Assembly: GCF_019352895.1 (NCBI RefSeq)
Contig: NZ_JAAAFX010000004.1
Location: 2,158,245 to 2,222,244, forward strand
Origin: Variovorax boronicumulans
Lineage (GTDB): Bacteria; Pseudomonadota; Gammaproteobacteria; Burkholderiales; Burkholderiaceae_C
Direction: 5' to 3'
DNA: 64,000 nt
Below the pieces are notes generated by a model that searched no databases, had not been told where the DNA came from, and saw only the letters and a list, made by a program, of their open reading frames with translations. Positions 1 to 8,175 of this stretch are shown one piece after another; position 1 is the stretch's first letter; each line of letters starts with the position of its first letter. The position numbers and the translations under genes are program-made.

Positions 1-279
1 GAAGCGCCCGGCCTTGGCCAGGCGCTCGACCTCGATCAGCAGGTCTTCCCGCAAGGTGCAGCAGATGCAGCCGTTGCTCATCTCCACCAGCTTCTCCTCG
101 GTGCGCGACAGGTCGGCGCCGCCGTCGCGCACCAGCGCGGCGTCGATGTTGACCTCGCTCATGTCGTTGACGATGACCGCCACGCGCCGGCCCTCGCGGT
201 TGTTCAGGATGTGGTTGAGCAGCGTGGTCTTGCCGGCGCCCAGGAAGCCGGAGAGCACGGTCACGGGAAGTCGATGCAT
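1..279 (-). CDS. CobW/G3E-family GTPase, probable zinc metallochaperone (N-terminal part, runs off left edge)
   Basis: The first 93 codons are visible, read leftward from the ATG at 279. The P-loop [13 protein letters not shown] lies at about residues 9-21. The family signature [12 protein letters not shown] (CxCC metal-binding motif) lies at about residues 73-84. G3E GTPases hand metal to target proteins. Members next to zur genes are known as zinc-starvation chaperones (ZigA/YeiR/ZNG type), and here zur lies directly upstream on the same strand. A perfect palindrome just before the start codon looks like a Zur operator, so zinc repression is the likely control. The family is clear; the metal is inferred from the neighbours. 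The C-terminal half is outside the window. Confidence 0.9.
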   Translation of the reverse strand, partial: MHRLPVTVLSGFLGAGKTTLLNHILNNREGRRVAVIVNDMSEVNIDAALVRDGGADLSRTEEKLVEMSNGCICCTLREDLLIEVERLAKAGRF

Positions 280-287
280 CGCAGTCC

Positions 288-311
288 TAATTGATATCGA
301 ATTATCAATTA
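288..311. promoter_or_regulatory. Probable Zur box in front of the CobW gene
   Basis: Perfect inverted repeat TAATTGATA-N6-TATCAATTA, AT-rich in a GC-rich background. It ends 9 bases before the ATG of the CobW-type gene and lies downstream of the zur stop codon. Size and half-site (TGATA/TATCA) fit the Zur/Fur-family operator type. The binding protein is inferred from the adjacent zur-like gene. Confidence 0.75.
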
Positions 312-354
312 GAACCGATTCGCCGCGCGCATGCACGCCGGCGCAAGAGAGGGG

Positions 355-825
355 TCAGCGCTGGGCGGCGGTCTTGCGGGGCGCGGGCGTGCTGCAGTCG
401 GCGCAGGTGCCGTAGAGCGTGAGCTCGTGCGCATCGACGCGGAAGCCCTTGGGCGCGAGCGAGGCGAAGTCGCCCGGGCACTGGTGCACGTCGAACACGC
501 GCGCGCACTGGCGGCACTGGAAATGGTGGTGGTGCGCATGGCGCGCGCTCTCGTAGCGCGGGGCCTCGCCCGGCAGCTCGACGATGCGGATCTCCTGCGC
601 GTCGGCCAGCAGCTTGAGGTTGCGGTAGACGGTCGCGATGCCCATGGCCTCGACCTCGCGCTGCGCGTCCTCGAGGATCTCGGCGGGCAACAGCGGGCGC
701 GCCGAGCGGTCGATCACCGCGCGGATCGCGGAGCGCTGGCGCGTGGCGCGCTGGCCGGCGACCGCAACCTCGGCTGCGGGGGCATCGGCGTGCGCATGGC
801 CGGCATGGGGTGAGGCTTTGTTCAA
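355..825 (-). CDS. zur: Fur-family transcriptional repressor, Zur type
   Basis: A 156-residue protein of normal Fur-family size. The winged-helix recognition segment is GIATVYRNLKLL (about residues 62-73). The C-terminal dimerisation domain has the HHHHFQC metal site and two structural-zinc pairs, C104/C107 and C141/C144. The N-terminus is rich in His and Ala (residues 1-20), so a later start is possible. A zinc-sensing rather than iron-sensing role is inferred from the adjoining CobW-type GTPase and the Zur-box-like palindrome between the two genes. In the apo-regulator model, Zn-loaded Zur would silence the downstream chaperone. PerR or Fur identity is less likely given this context. Confidence 0.87.
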   Translation of the reverse strand: MNKASPHAGHAHADAPAAEVAVAGQRATRQRSAIRAVIDRSARPLLPAEILEDAQREVEAMGIATVYRNLKLLADAQEIRIVELPGEAPRYESARHAHHHHFQCRQCARVFDVHQCPGDFASLAPKGFRVDAHELTLYGTCADCSTPAPRKTAAQR

Positions 826-942
826 CGGAGGATCTGGCAGTGGGGCAGGGTGGGGTCGCGGCAGTTTAGCGGCCTCGCTCCATCACTGCGTCAAAGCCCC
901 GGCCGGGGGAAAGGCAGGAGGACCGTGGCCGCGCATGGATAA

Positions 943-961
943 AATGAGAGTAATTCTCATT
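943..961. promoter_or_regulatory. Fur box upstream of the fecI-like sigma gene
   Basis: Inverted repeat AATGAGA-N5-TCTCATT, a perfect 7-base arm pair that closely resembles the GATAATGATAATCATTATC-type Fur operator. It ends 17 bases before the ATG of the ECF sigma gene, where iron-loaded Fur would block transcription. This agrees with the iron-uptake function of the three genes that follow. Confidence 0.8.
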
Positions 962-977
962 CATCGAATTCACGCCC

Positions 978-1493
978 ATGTCCTCTTCCGCCGCGGCCGA
1001 TCCCGTCCACGCGCTGTACCGCGAGCACCGTGCCTGGCTGCAGACCTGGCTGCGCCGCCGGCTGGGCGACGGCCACACGGCCGCGGACCTGACACAGGAC
1101 ACCTTCGTGCGCGTGATCAGCGGCGGCCAGGCGCAGGCGATCGAGGAGCCGCGCGCCTACCTGACCACGCTGGCGCAGCGCGTGCTCTACAACTTCTGGC
1201 GCCGGCGCGAACTGGAGCGGGCCTGGCTCGATGCGCTCGCGGTACAGCCCGAGGAACTGGTGCCGTCGCCCGAAACCTATGCGCTGGTGCGCGAAGCCGT
1301 CGAGACCATGGACCGCTGGCTCGACGGCCTGCCGCCCAAGGTGCGCGAGGCCTTCCTGCTGCGCCGGCTCGAGGGCCTGGCCCATGCCGAGATCGCGCAA
1401 CGCATGGGCGTCTCGGTGCGCACGGTCGAGCGCCACATCAAGCAGGCCATCGTGCACCTCTACACCTGCCCCGCGCAGCCGGAGGCCGGATGA
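978..1493 (+). CDS. fecI: FecI-type ECF RNA polymerase sigma factor
   Basis: A 171-residue ECF sigma factor. Region 2 covers roughly residues 10-75, with the core-binding stretch ADLTQDTFVRVI. Region 4 covers about residues 105-160, with the helix-turn-helix EIAQRMGVSVRTVERHIKQA. It is followed without a gap by fecR (ATGA overlap) and then a TonB receptor with a signalling domain, the standard order for iron-responsive cell-surface signalling. The sigma factor would direct transcription of the receptor gene when its ligand is bound outside. A Fur box just upstream couples the whole set to iron limitation. The iron chelate recognised is not visible from the sequence. Confidence 0.92.
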   Translation: MSSSAAADPVHALYREHRAWLQTWLRRRLGDGHTAADLTQDTFVRVISGGQAQAIEEPRAYLTTLAQRVLYNFWRRRELERAWLDALAVQPEELVPSPETYALVREAVETMDRWLDGLPPKVREAFLLRRLEGLAHAEIAQRMGVSVRTVERHIKQAIVHLYTCPAQPEAG

Positions 1494-2488
1494 CGGCGCG
1501 TGCCACCGCCTTGCCGCTCGACCCCGTGACCGAGCAGGCCATCGACTGGCTGGTGCGGCTGGACTCCGGCCACAGCGACGACGGCGAGCGCCGCGCCTTT
1601 GCGCGCTGGCTCGAGGCCGCGCCAACCCACGCGGCGGCCTGGGCTTCGCTGCAGCAGCGGCTGGACCAGCGCATCGCGCCTGCGCTCACGCAGCTGCAGG
1701 CTGGCGGCCATGCGCCCTCGGGCGTGCGTGCGCTGAGTGCACCACCGGATCACCGCGCGCGTCGGCGTGCGCTGCTGGGCGGTGCCGCGGTCGCGCTGCT
1801 CACGGCCGCGGGCGGCGGGCTCTGGGCCGAGCGGCAGGCGCCGCTCATGGCCTGGTCTTCCGACCTGCGCACGGGCACCGGCGAACGCCGCCGCTTCGTG
1901 CTCGCCGACGGCAGCGACCTGCTGCTCAACGCACGCTCGGCCGCCGACCTGGACTTCAGCGCCGGCCAGCGCCTCGTGCACCTGCGCGCGGGCGCGCTGA
2001 TCGTCAACGTCGCGGCCGATGCGCGGCGGCCTTTCGTCGTGCAGAGCGCCCAGGGTGCCGTGCGCGCGCTGGGCACGCGCTTCATGGTGCAGCAGGAGGA
2101 GGGCCGCACGCTGGTGTCGGTGCTCGAACACAGCGTGCGCCTGCGCCCGCTGAACGACGGGGCGGCGGTCGAATTGCCGCAGGGCGCGAGCGCCTGGCTG
2201 CACGCCGATGGCATCGAGCCCGTGGCCGCGGCGCGCGTCGATCCCAGCGCCTGGTCCAGTGGCGTGCTCGAAGTACACGACCAGCCTCTGGCCGACGTGC
2301 TCGAGGCGCTGCGCCCGTACACGCCGGCCATCCTGCGCGCCAGCCCCGAGGCCGCGCGCGTGCGCGTCTACGGTGTCTATCCGCTGGACCGGCCGATGCA
2401 GGTCCTGCAGGCGCTGGTCGACACGCTGCCGCTGCGGGTGCGCCACTGGGGCGAGTGGGTGGTCTACGTGGACACGCGCACGGCCTGA
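1490..2488 (+). CDS. fecR: FecR-family transmembrane sigma regulator
   Basis: A 332-residue protein starting at the ATG that overlaps the sigma-factor stop codon (ATGA), implying translational coupling. The cytoplasmic N-terminus carries the FecR N-domain with paired tryptophans (AIDWLVRLDSG, ARWLEAAP, AAAWASL). One membrane helix follows at about residues 93-112, preceded by RRR. The periplasmic part holds the FecR core (RRFVLADGSDLLLN, LGTRFMVQ) and a C-terminal secretin/TonB short-N-like segment. It relays occupancy of the outer-membrane receptor to the sigma factor. The basic residues before the helix resemble Tat signals reported for some FecR proteins, but this is only a possibility. 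Confidence 0.92.
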   Translation: MTARATALPLDPVTEQAIDWLVRLDSGHSDDGERRAFARWLEAAPTHAAAWASLQQRLDQRIAPALTQLQAGGHAPSGVRALSAPPDHRARRRALLGGAAVALLTAAGGGLWAERQAPLMAWSSDLRTGTGERRRFVLADGSDLLLNARSAADLDFSAGQRLVHLRAGALIVNVAADARRPFVVQSAQGAVRALGTRFMVQQEEGRTLVSVLEHSVRLRPLNDGAAVELPQGASAWLHADGIEPVAAARVDPSAWSSGVLEVHDQPLADVLEALRPYTPAILRASPEAARVRVYGVYPLDRPMQVLQALVDTLPLRVRHWGEWVVYVDTRTA

Positions 2489-2572
2489 GATTTTTTGCGC
2501 ATCGGCTGTCGGGTTTGCCCGCCTCGCGGGACATACAGGGTTGAACGCTCCGATCCACCCGAACCGACCAGG

Positions 2573-5107
2573 ATGTCCGACGTGACGCTGTCTCCCCTGT
2601 CTTCCCTGTCCCGCTCCCGCGCCCCGATGCGCAAGGCCTCGCTGGCGCTGGCCGCCGTGCTCGCCTGTGCCGCCGCCCCGTCGTTTGCACAGACGACACC
2701 CGCCGTGCCACCCGGCGCCGTCGCCGATGGCGCGATGGACTGGAACCTGCCGGCCGATGAACTCGGTGTGGTGCTCGCGCGCATCGCACGCCAGGGCGGC
2801 CGCAGCATCAGCGCCGCGCCTGCATTGGTGGCCGGGCGCCGCGCCCATGCGGTGCAGGGGCGCCTCACCGTCGCACAGGCCGCGCAGCAGGCGCTGGCGG
2901 GCAGCGGGCTCGCACTGGCGCAGACGCCCGGCGGCACACTGACCGTCGTGGCCTCGGAACGCAACGCGCCCGCGGCCGAGGCTGCATCGGGCACCACGCT
3001 GGCCGAAGTGCGCGTGACGGCGCAGGCCGAGCGCTCGGGCACCACCGAAGGCACCGGCGTCTACACCGCGCGCGGCCCGACGGGCCTGGCCAGCGGCCTG
3101 AACCTGAGCCTCAAGGACACGCCGCAATCGGTCAGCGTGATGACCCAGCAGCGCATGGAGGACCAGAACCTCACGACCATCGGCGAGGTGCTCGCCCGCA
3201 CGCCGGGCATCTCGACGGCCGTGCTCGGCACCGAGCGCATCAACGCCAACGCGCGCGGCTATCCGATCAGCAACTACCAGCTCGACGGGGTCAACACCCA
3301 CTCCGAGTTCCTGGGCCTGGATGCGCTGCCTTCGCAGAGCATCGCCGACATGGCGCTGTACGACCGCATCGAGGTGCTGCGCGGCGCCTCGGGGCTGAGC
3401 ACCGGCGCGGGCGATCCGTCGGGCATCGTGAACATGGTGCGCAAGAAGCCCACCTCCACCTTCCAGGGCGTGGCCGAGGCGAGCATCGGTTCCTGGGGCA
3501 ACAAGCGCGGCATGCTCGACCTCTCGAGCCCGCTCAACGCGTCGGGCAGCGTGCGCGGCCGACTGGTCGCGGTGCACGAGGAAGGCGACAGCTACATCGA
3601 CTACTACAGCAAGAAGAAGGACGTGTTCTACGGCGTGATCGAGGCCGACCTCACGAATTCGCTCAAGCTCACGGCCGGCATCGACCACCAGGAGAACCGT
3701 TCGCGCGGTTCGCTGTCGTACCTGGGCTTCCCGCTGTTCAACAGCGACGGCGAGCAGACCGACTTCAAGACCTCCTTCAACGCCGCGAGCCGCCACAACC
3801 GCTTCAACACCGATTCCACCAGTGCCTTCGTGACGCTGGAACAGCGCTTCGACAACGACTGGAAGCTCAAGCTCTCGGCCAACGACCTGCATTCGAAGCA
3901 GCGCGAGGATTCGGTCTACATGGCGGTCAACAGCAGCGTGTTCGACAAGCGCACCGGCGACGGCCTGCTGCTCAACGCCGAACGCCGCGACTACCGGCTG
4001 AAGAACCAGACGGTGGACCTGAAGCTGGGCGGACCCTTCAGCCTGTTCGGCCGCCAGCACGAGGCGCTGGTCGGCGTCGAGTACAACGACTTCCGCAGCT
4101 TGACCCACGGCAGCTTCGACATCTCCGGCCTCGACGGCCTGCCGGTCAACGTCTACCGCTGGGACAACAGCGGTGCGCCGGTCTACGGCGACCGCTTCGT
4201 CACCTTCGACAGCACGCGCCGCCAGACCAGCGTCTATGGCGCGGGCCGCTTCCAGCTGGCCGATGCGCTCAAGCTCATCGTCGGCGCCAAGGTGCTGAAC
4301 TACGACAGCGACTACGTCACGAACACGACTGGCGGCTACTACAGCACCTCGCCGTCGTCCGAGCGCCGCGTGTTCACGCCCTACGGTGGCCTGGTGTACG
4401 ACCTGAGCGCACAGCACACGCTGTATGCGAGCTTCGCCACCATCTACAACCCGCAGAGCTCGCTCGACCGCAACGGCCAGCTGCTCGACCCGCAGGAAGG
4501 CAACACCTACGAGGCCGGCCTCAAGAGCAGCTTCCTCGACGGCCGCGTGACGACCAGCGCCGCGATCTACCAGATCCGCCAGGACAACGTGGCCGAGGCC
4601 GACCCGGGCCAGTTCATTCCCGGCACCTCCAACACCGCCTCGCGCGCGGTCAAGGGCGTGAAGACGCAGGGCATCGACCTCGAGTTCAACGGCGCGCTGG
4701 CCCCGGGCTGGAACCTGAGCGCCTCGTACAACTTCAGCAGCTCGGAAGACGCGACCGGCCGCCGCGTCAACACCACCTTCCCGCGCCAGATGGCCCGGGT
4801 CTGGACCACCTACCGCCTGCCGGGCGACTGGCGCCGGCTCACCGTGGGCGGTGGCGTGGACTGGAACAGCGGCATCAGCTACAGCGGCGAGATCTGGCAG
4901 ATCGAACGCGCGGTCGTCGCACGCCAGGGCGCCTATGCGGTGGCCGGCCTGATGGCGCGTTACGACGTGAACGAGCAGCTCTCGGTCTCGCTCAACGTGC
5001 AGAACCTGTTCGACCGCAAGTACATCGCCTCGATGTCGGGCTGGTGGTACTCGGGCACGTACGGCGCACCGCGCAGCGCGCAATTGACGGCGCGGTACAA
5101 GTTCTAG
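2573..5107 (+). CDS. TonB-dependent siderophore receptor with N-terminal signalling (STN) domain
   Basis: An 844-residue outer-membrane receptor of the FecA/FpvA class. A signal peptide (core LALAAVLACAAAPSFAQ) is followed by an STN domain at about residues 50-115, a plug domain beginning near LKDTPQSVSVMTQQRM, and a long beta-barrel ending in an aromatic residue (ARYKF). It imports a ferric chelate using TonB energy, and through the STN domain signals to FecR and FecI encoded upstream. The start at 2573 was chosen from three in-frame ATGs (2495, 2573, 2627). 2495 would add an unlikely leader, while 2627 gives a shorter but equally acceptable signal peptide. The substrate is unknown. Confidence 0.93.
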   Translation: MSDVTLSPLSSLSRSRAPMRKASLALAAVLACAAAPSFAQTTPAVPPGAVADGAMDWNLPADELGVVLARIARQGGRSISAAPALVAGRRAHAVQGRLTVAQAAQQALAGSGLALAQTPGGTLTVVASERNAPAAEAASGTTLAEVRVTAQAERSGTTEGTGVYTARGPTGLASGLNLSLKDTPQSVSVMTQQRMEDQNLTTIGEVLARTPGISTAVLGTERINANARGYPISNYQLDGVNTHSEFLGLDALPSQSIADMALYDRIEVLRGASGLSTGAGDPSGIVNMVRKKPTSTFQGVAEASIGSWGNKRGMLDLSSPLNASGSVRGRLVAVHEEGDSYIDYYSKKKDVFYGVIEADLTNSLKLTAGIDHQENRSRGSLSYLGFPLFNSDGEQTDFKTSFNAASRHNRFNTDSTSAFVTLEQRFDNDWKLKLSANDLHSKQREDSVYMAVNSSVFDKRTGDGLLLNAERRDYRLKNQTVDLKLGGPFSLFGRQHEALVGVEYNDFRSLTHGSFDISGLDGLPVNVYRWDNSGAPVYGDRFVTFDSTRRQTSVYGAGRFQLADALKLIVGAKVLNYDSDYVTNTTGGYYSTSPSSERRVFTPYGGLVYDLSAQHTLYASFATIYNPQSSLDRNGQLLDPQEGNTYEAGLKSSFLDGRVTTSAAIYQIRQDNVAEADPGQFIPGTSNTASRAVKGVKTQGIDLEFNGALAPGWNLSASYNFSSSEDATGRRVNTTFPRQMARVWTTYRLPGDWRRLTVGGGVDWNSGISYSGEIWQIERAVVARQGAYAVAGLMARYDVNEQLSVSLNVQNLFDRKYIASMSGWWYSGTYGAPRSAQLTARYKF

Positions 5108-5135
5108 GCTGGCTTCCGCGCACGGCGGCGGTGCT

Positions 5136-5960
5136 TCAGCCGGCGTGTAGCGCGTTGCGCAGCAATGTCAAAGGGCTGTGGTCGAGTGACTGGATGGGGT
5201 AGCAGACGCCGATACGGCGTTTCAGGTCCACCGCCTTCAGTGGACGGATCAGGACTCGCGGCGTTTCTTCGGCCAGCGACTCCGGCACGACGGCCGTCCC
5301 GACGCCTGCTGCAACGAGGTCCAGCGCCAACGAAAAATTGTCCGCGTGGGCTGCCGGGGCGTGCGCGGCGGCGCCGTACAGGGGCATCAGTCGTTGATGG
5401 CTGGCGTGCGTCGGGCACGTGATCCACGAGGCCCGGCCTTCGGGGTCGAGGCCCGGCGCCCCGTCGTTTTCCGGCGCCGGGTACGCGGCAGGCGACGCCA
5501 GCACGTAGCCTTCGCTCAGGATCGGCAGAAACAGTTCGTCCTCGCAGCGCAGGTCTTCGCTGGCCAGCCGCGCGTCGCCCTCGCATCCCGCCAGCAGGCG
5601 CAGTTGCAGCCCGGGCACGCAGGCATGGGCGGTCGTGGCGAGATGCTGCACCGTCGCGCGAGCCACGTCCTGTTCGACGCCGATGGTCAGGCACTCGCGC
5701 TCGCCACGCTGGCGAAAGCGCTGCGCTAGGTCGTCTGCCTCCGCGACCATTCGACGTGCCTGCGGATACAGGGAGCGGGCGTCATCGGTGAGGTCCACAC
5801 CCCGAGCCTTGCGCAAGAACAGGGTCGTCCCCAGGGACGCTTCCAGCAGGCGGATGCTGCCCGACAACGCCGGCTGGCTCAGGTGAATACGCTGCGCGGC
5901 GGCGGTGATGTTGCGTTCTTCAAAGACCGCGATAAAGGCCCGGAGCTGGCGATAGTCCAT
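5136..5960 (-). CDS. LysR-family transcriptional regulator
   Basis: A 274-residue LysR-type regulator, slightly short for the family (usual about 300). The winged HTH is in residues 1-60 (LRAFIAVFEERNITAAAQRIHLSQPALSGSI, split across helix 2 and 3). The effector domain follows from about residue 90. It is transcribed divergently from the short-chain dehydrogenase gene at 6086, across a 125-base, unusually AT-rich gap, so that gene is its probable target. The inducer is unknown. Confidence 0.9.
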   Translation of the reverse strand: MDYRQLRAFIAVFEERNITAAAQRIHLSQPALSGSIRLLEASLGTTLFLRKARGVDLTDDARSLYPQARRMVAEADDLAQRFRQRGERECLTIGVEQDVARATVQHLATTAHACVPGLQLRLLAGCEGDARLASEDLRCEDELFLPILSEGYVLASPAAYPAPENDGAPGLDPEGRASWITCPTHASHQRLMPLYGAAAHAPAAHADNFSLALDLVAAGVGTAVVPESLAEETPRVLIRPLKAVDLKRRIGVCYPIQSLDHSPLTLLRNALHAG

Positions 5961-5977
5961 TCAGAAGCCATAAGTCA

Positions 5978-5991
5978 TTCATATGGATGAA
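5978..5991. promoter_or_regulatory. Inverted repeat in the lysR/dehydrogenase gap, candidate LysR operator
   Basis: TTCAT-ATGG-ATGAA, a perfect 5-base inverted repeat 18 bases upstream of the regulator's start codon and inside the AT-rich divergent promoter region. Short dyads of this kind fit LysR autoregulatory sites. Nothing else supports it. Confidence 0.35.
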
Positions 5992-6085
5992 AGAAGAATA
6001 AACCATTTTTCAACACCCACATTCTAAAAATAGACTTACCGGAACAGTGATTCATCTGTAGAACTTATTCCTAGGAAGGCCTGAC

Positions 6086-6820
6086 ATGCGCAATAGCTCC
6101 CAACCGCTGATCGTCATCACCGGCGCCAGTTCCGGCATCGGCCTGGCCACGGCTCGCCTCTTCTCGTCGCACGGCCATCCCCTGTTGCTGTTGGCTCGGC
6201 GGCTCGAAAAGATGCAGGCCCTGGACTTGCCGCAGACCTTGGCGCTGTCCGTGGACGTGACCGATCGCGCGACCCTGGCCGCTGCCGTGCAGGAAGGCGA
6301 GAAGCGCTTCGGGCCGGCCGATGCGATCGTCAACAACGCGGGCGTCATGCTGCTGGGCGAGATCACCCGCCAGGACCCGGACCAATGGGATCGCATGCTG
6401 GACGTGAACGTCAAGGGCGTGCTGAACGGCGTACATGCCGTCGCGGCGGGAATGGTCGGGCGCAAGCGCGGCAGCATCATCAACATCAGTTCGGTGGCGG
6501 GGCGCAAGACCTTCGCCAACCACGTGGCCTATGTGGGCAGCAAGTTCGCGGTCCACGGACTGTCCGAGAACCTGCGCGAGGAACTGTCTGCGCACAACGT
6601 GCGCGTGACCACGATCGCGCCGGGCGCGGTGGAGACCGAACTGCTCGGCCACACCACCGATGCGGACATCAAGACCGGCTACGAAGCCTGGAAGGCCGGG
6701 ATGGGCGGCAAGGTGCTGTCCGCCGAAGACGTGGCCCGCGCGGTCCACTACGCCTATTCGCAGCCCGATGGCGTGTGCGTGCGTGAAATCGTCCTGGCAG
6801 CCACGCGCCAGCAGGCCTGA
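6086..6820 (+). CDS. Short-chain dehydrogenase/reductase (SDR) oxidoreductase
   Basis: A 244-residue classical SDR. The cofactor-binding motif TGASSGIG lies at about residues 12-19, NNAG at about 84-87, the catalytic Ser in INISSVAG, and the YxxxK pair in AYVGSK. The arginine-rich positions after the second strand (LLARRLEKM) suggest an NADP(H) preference. A good ribosome-binding site (AGGAAGG) lies 8-14 bases before the ATG. Close relatives are usually annotated as serine/3-hydroxy acid dehydrogenases or ketoreductases. The substrate cannot be read from the sequence. It is probably controlled by the divergent LysR regulator. Confidence 0.9.
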   Translation: MRNSSQPLIVITGASSGIGLATARLFSSHGHPLLLLARRLEKMQALDLPQTLALSVDVTDRATLAAAVQEGEKRFGPADAIVNNAGVMLLGEITRQDPDQWDRMLDVNVKGVLNGVHAVAAGMVGRKRGSIINISSVAGRKTFANHVAYVGSKFAVHGLSENLREELSAHNVRVTTIAPGAVETELLGHTTDADIKTGYEAWKAGMGGKVLSAEDVARAVHYAYSQPDGVCVREIVLAATRQQA

Positions 6821-6868
6821 GGCCCGCGGCATCGTGCGCGCGGCCGCGGGATGGCGCGCATCGCCGCC

Positions 6869-7372
6869 TTAGCGCCGGGCTGCGTTGCCGCGACGCGAAC
6901 GGGTCGTCCAGACCTGCAGCGCGAAGCCCGCGACGAAGATCACGACCCATGCCAGCAGCGTGGCGCGGACCACCGGAGACGCCGGGCTGTCGGCCAACGG
7001 ATGCGTTGCCGGCAACCGGGTCAGGGTTTCGACGATGCCGGGAACCAGCAGCAGAAAGAAGCTGAAGGTCCGCCCGAGCGTCGCCAGGTACGGCCGCGAG
7101 CGCCCCAGCACGGCAAGGCGCGGCACGAGCAGGCTGCCGAAGGCCGCGAGCAGGGCCAGGATGCCCAGCGCGTGTCCGGGATTGAGGCCACCCGTGCTGG
7201 ACAGGCCGAAGGCCGTGAGCACTGACAGCGCCAGGCCGACCAGGTAGACCCTGCCGGAACGGGTCGCCGGATCGATCGCGCGGTAGCGCGCGAAGCTGTA
7301 GAGGCCGGCAGCGACCGGGACCAGGCTGAGGGCGGTGTGGACCACGCCGATGAGGGAAAGAGGGGTCGTCAT
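6869..7372 (-). CDS. Small integral membrane protein of unknown function
   Basis: A 167-residue protein with about four to five hydrophobic helices (around residues 7-25, 42-60, 67-88, 98-118, 135-155) and a basic C-terminus (TRSRRGNAARR). It has no recognised catalytic motif. The topology resembles DUF2306-like membrane proteins, but the assignment is weak. It lies downstream of a TetR regulator on the same strand, and its start codon is preceded at exactly 10 bases by a second copy of the operator that precedes the TetR gene. It is therefore probably the regulator's main target. Its inducer is presumably a toxic or lipophilic compound (inference from TetR systems). Confidence 0.75.
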   Translation of the reverse strand: MTTPLSLIGVVHTALSLVPVAAGLYSFARYRAIDPATRSGRVYLVGLALSVLTAFGLSSTGGLNPGHALGILALLAAFGSLLVPRLAVLGRSRPYLATLGRTFSFFLLLVPGIVETLTRLPATHPLADSPASPVVRATLLAWVVIFVAGFALQVWTTRSRRGNAARR

Positions 7373-7381
7373 GTGAGGTGT

Positions 7382-7399
7382 CTATCTATTAGTTGGTAG
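7382..7399. promoter_or_regulatory. TetR operator copy 1 (in front of the membrane protein gene)
   Basis: On the minus strand this reads CTACCAACTAATAGATAG. It matches copy 2 (8053-8070) at 15 of 18 positions and lies the same 10 bases upstream of a start codon. Two matched copies around one regulator gene strongly suggest its binding site. Confidence 0.7.
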
Positions 7400-7458
7400 A
7401 GGGTCGGGACAAATGAAGGCGCCAAGGTGCCGCGGTGAAGGGGCGGTCCGCCGATCGG

Positions 7459-8043
7459 TTAGGGCGAAGTGAGCCGGCGCATGAGCGGCTGGATGGTGGC
7501 GGCGAAGACCTCCGGGTCGCCGTAGGCGCGCGCGGACAGCATCGCGCCGTGCACTGTTGCCATGAAGGCCATGGCCTCGCCTTCGGGACTCGTCTGCAGG
7601 AAAAACACCCCCTGTGCCGCACCCTTGGCCAGCACGGATGCGAGCCACGCGGCCAGGTCCAGGAAATGGCCGCGGACCTCGTCCGCGACCTCGCGCGGGA
7701 GGGTGGGCAGTTCGGCCGCCAGCATGGCGCAGATGCAGAAGGACGAGGTGGCGTCGCGCATGCACGTCGCCCAGTAGCCCGTGTAGGCTTCGAGCTGCGC
7801 GAGCGGCTCCGGAACGTGCTGCACCAGGGCTGCCAGGCCGGTGCGGGCCTCTTCGCGGTACCGCAGCAGCACCGTGCGCACCAGTTCGGCCTTGCTCGGG
7901 AAGTGGTGGTGGATGCTGGCCTTGCTGATCTGCACCGACGCCGAGATGTCGGCGTAGCTGAAGCTGTTGTAGCCACCACTGACAAGAAGCGCACGCGCGC
8001 ACTCGGCGATCTCGGTGGCTCTCGGCGTGAGTTCAGTGTCCAT
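7459..8043 (-). CDS. TetR-family transcriptional regulator
   Basis: A 194-residue TetR/AcrR-type repressor. The N-terminal HTH is at about residues 10-55 (ISASVQISKASIHHHFPSK is the recognition stretch), followed by an all-helical ligand domain of normal length. It belongs to the group with a TetR_C-like cavity domain. A near-identical operator lies before this gene and before the membrane protein gene downstream, implying autoregulation and control of that gene. The ligand is unknown. Confidence 0.92.
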   Translation of the reverse strand: MDTELTPRATEIAECARALLVSGGYNSFSYADISASVQISKASIHHHFPSKAELVRTVLLRYREEARTGLAALVQHVPEPLAQLEAYTGYWATCMRDATSSFCICAMLAAELPTLPREVADEVRGHFLDLAAWLASVLAKGAAQGVFFLQTSPEGEAMAFMATVHGAMLSARAYGDPEVFAATIQPLMRRLTSP

Positions 8044-8052
8044 GTGTGCAGT

Positions 8053-8070
8053 CTATCAACTAGTAGATCG
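8053..8070. promoter_or_regulatory. TetR operator copy 2 (autoregulatory site)
   Basis: CTATCAACTAGTAGATCG, centred on CTAG and roughly symmetric, 10 bases before the tetR-type start codon. It is paired with the copy at 7382-7399. The AT-rich core stands out from the local GC-rich sequence. Confidence 0.7.
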
Positions 8071-8175
8071 ATGTCAAGCCTGCGATCCGGTTCGGGATCT
8101 GTGCCCCCTGGCGTCCGGTGCGCTGCAGGGCGGCGCGAGGATCGGTTGGTGGGCGCCACGGCGCGCGCCAAAGCC

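Noticed and set aside
1460-5083. A 1200-codon open frame antisense to fecR and the TonB receptor
   Set aside because: It is an artefact of high-GC third positions: it mirrors codons of real genes, is Arg/Ala/His-rich and shows no domain. A similar 815-codon frame opposite paoC is rejected for the same reason.
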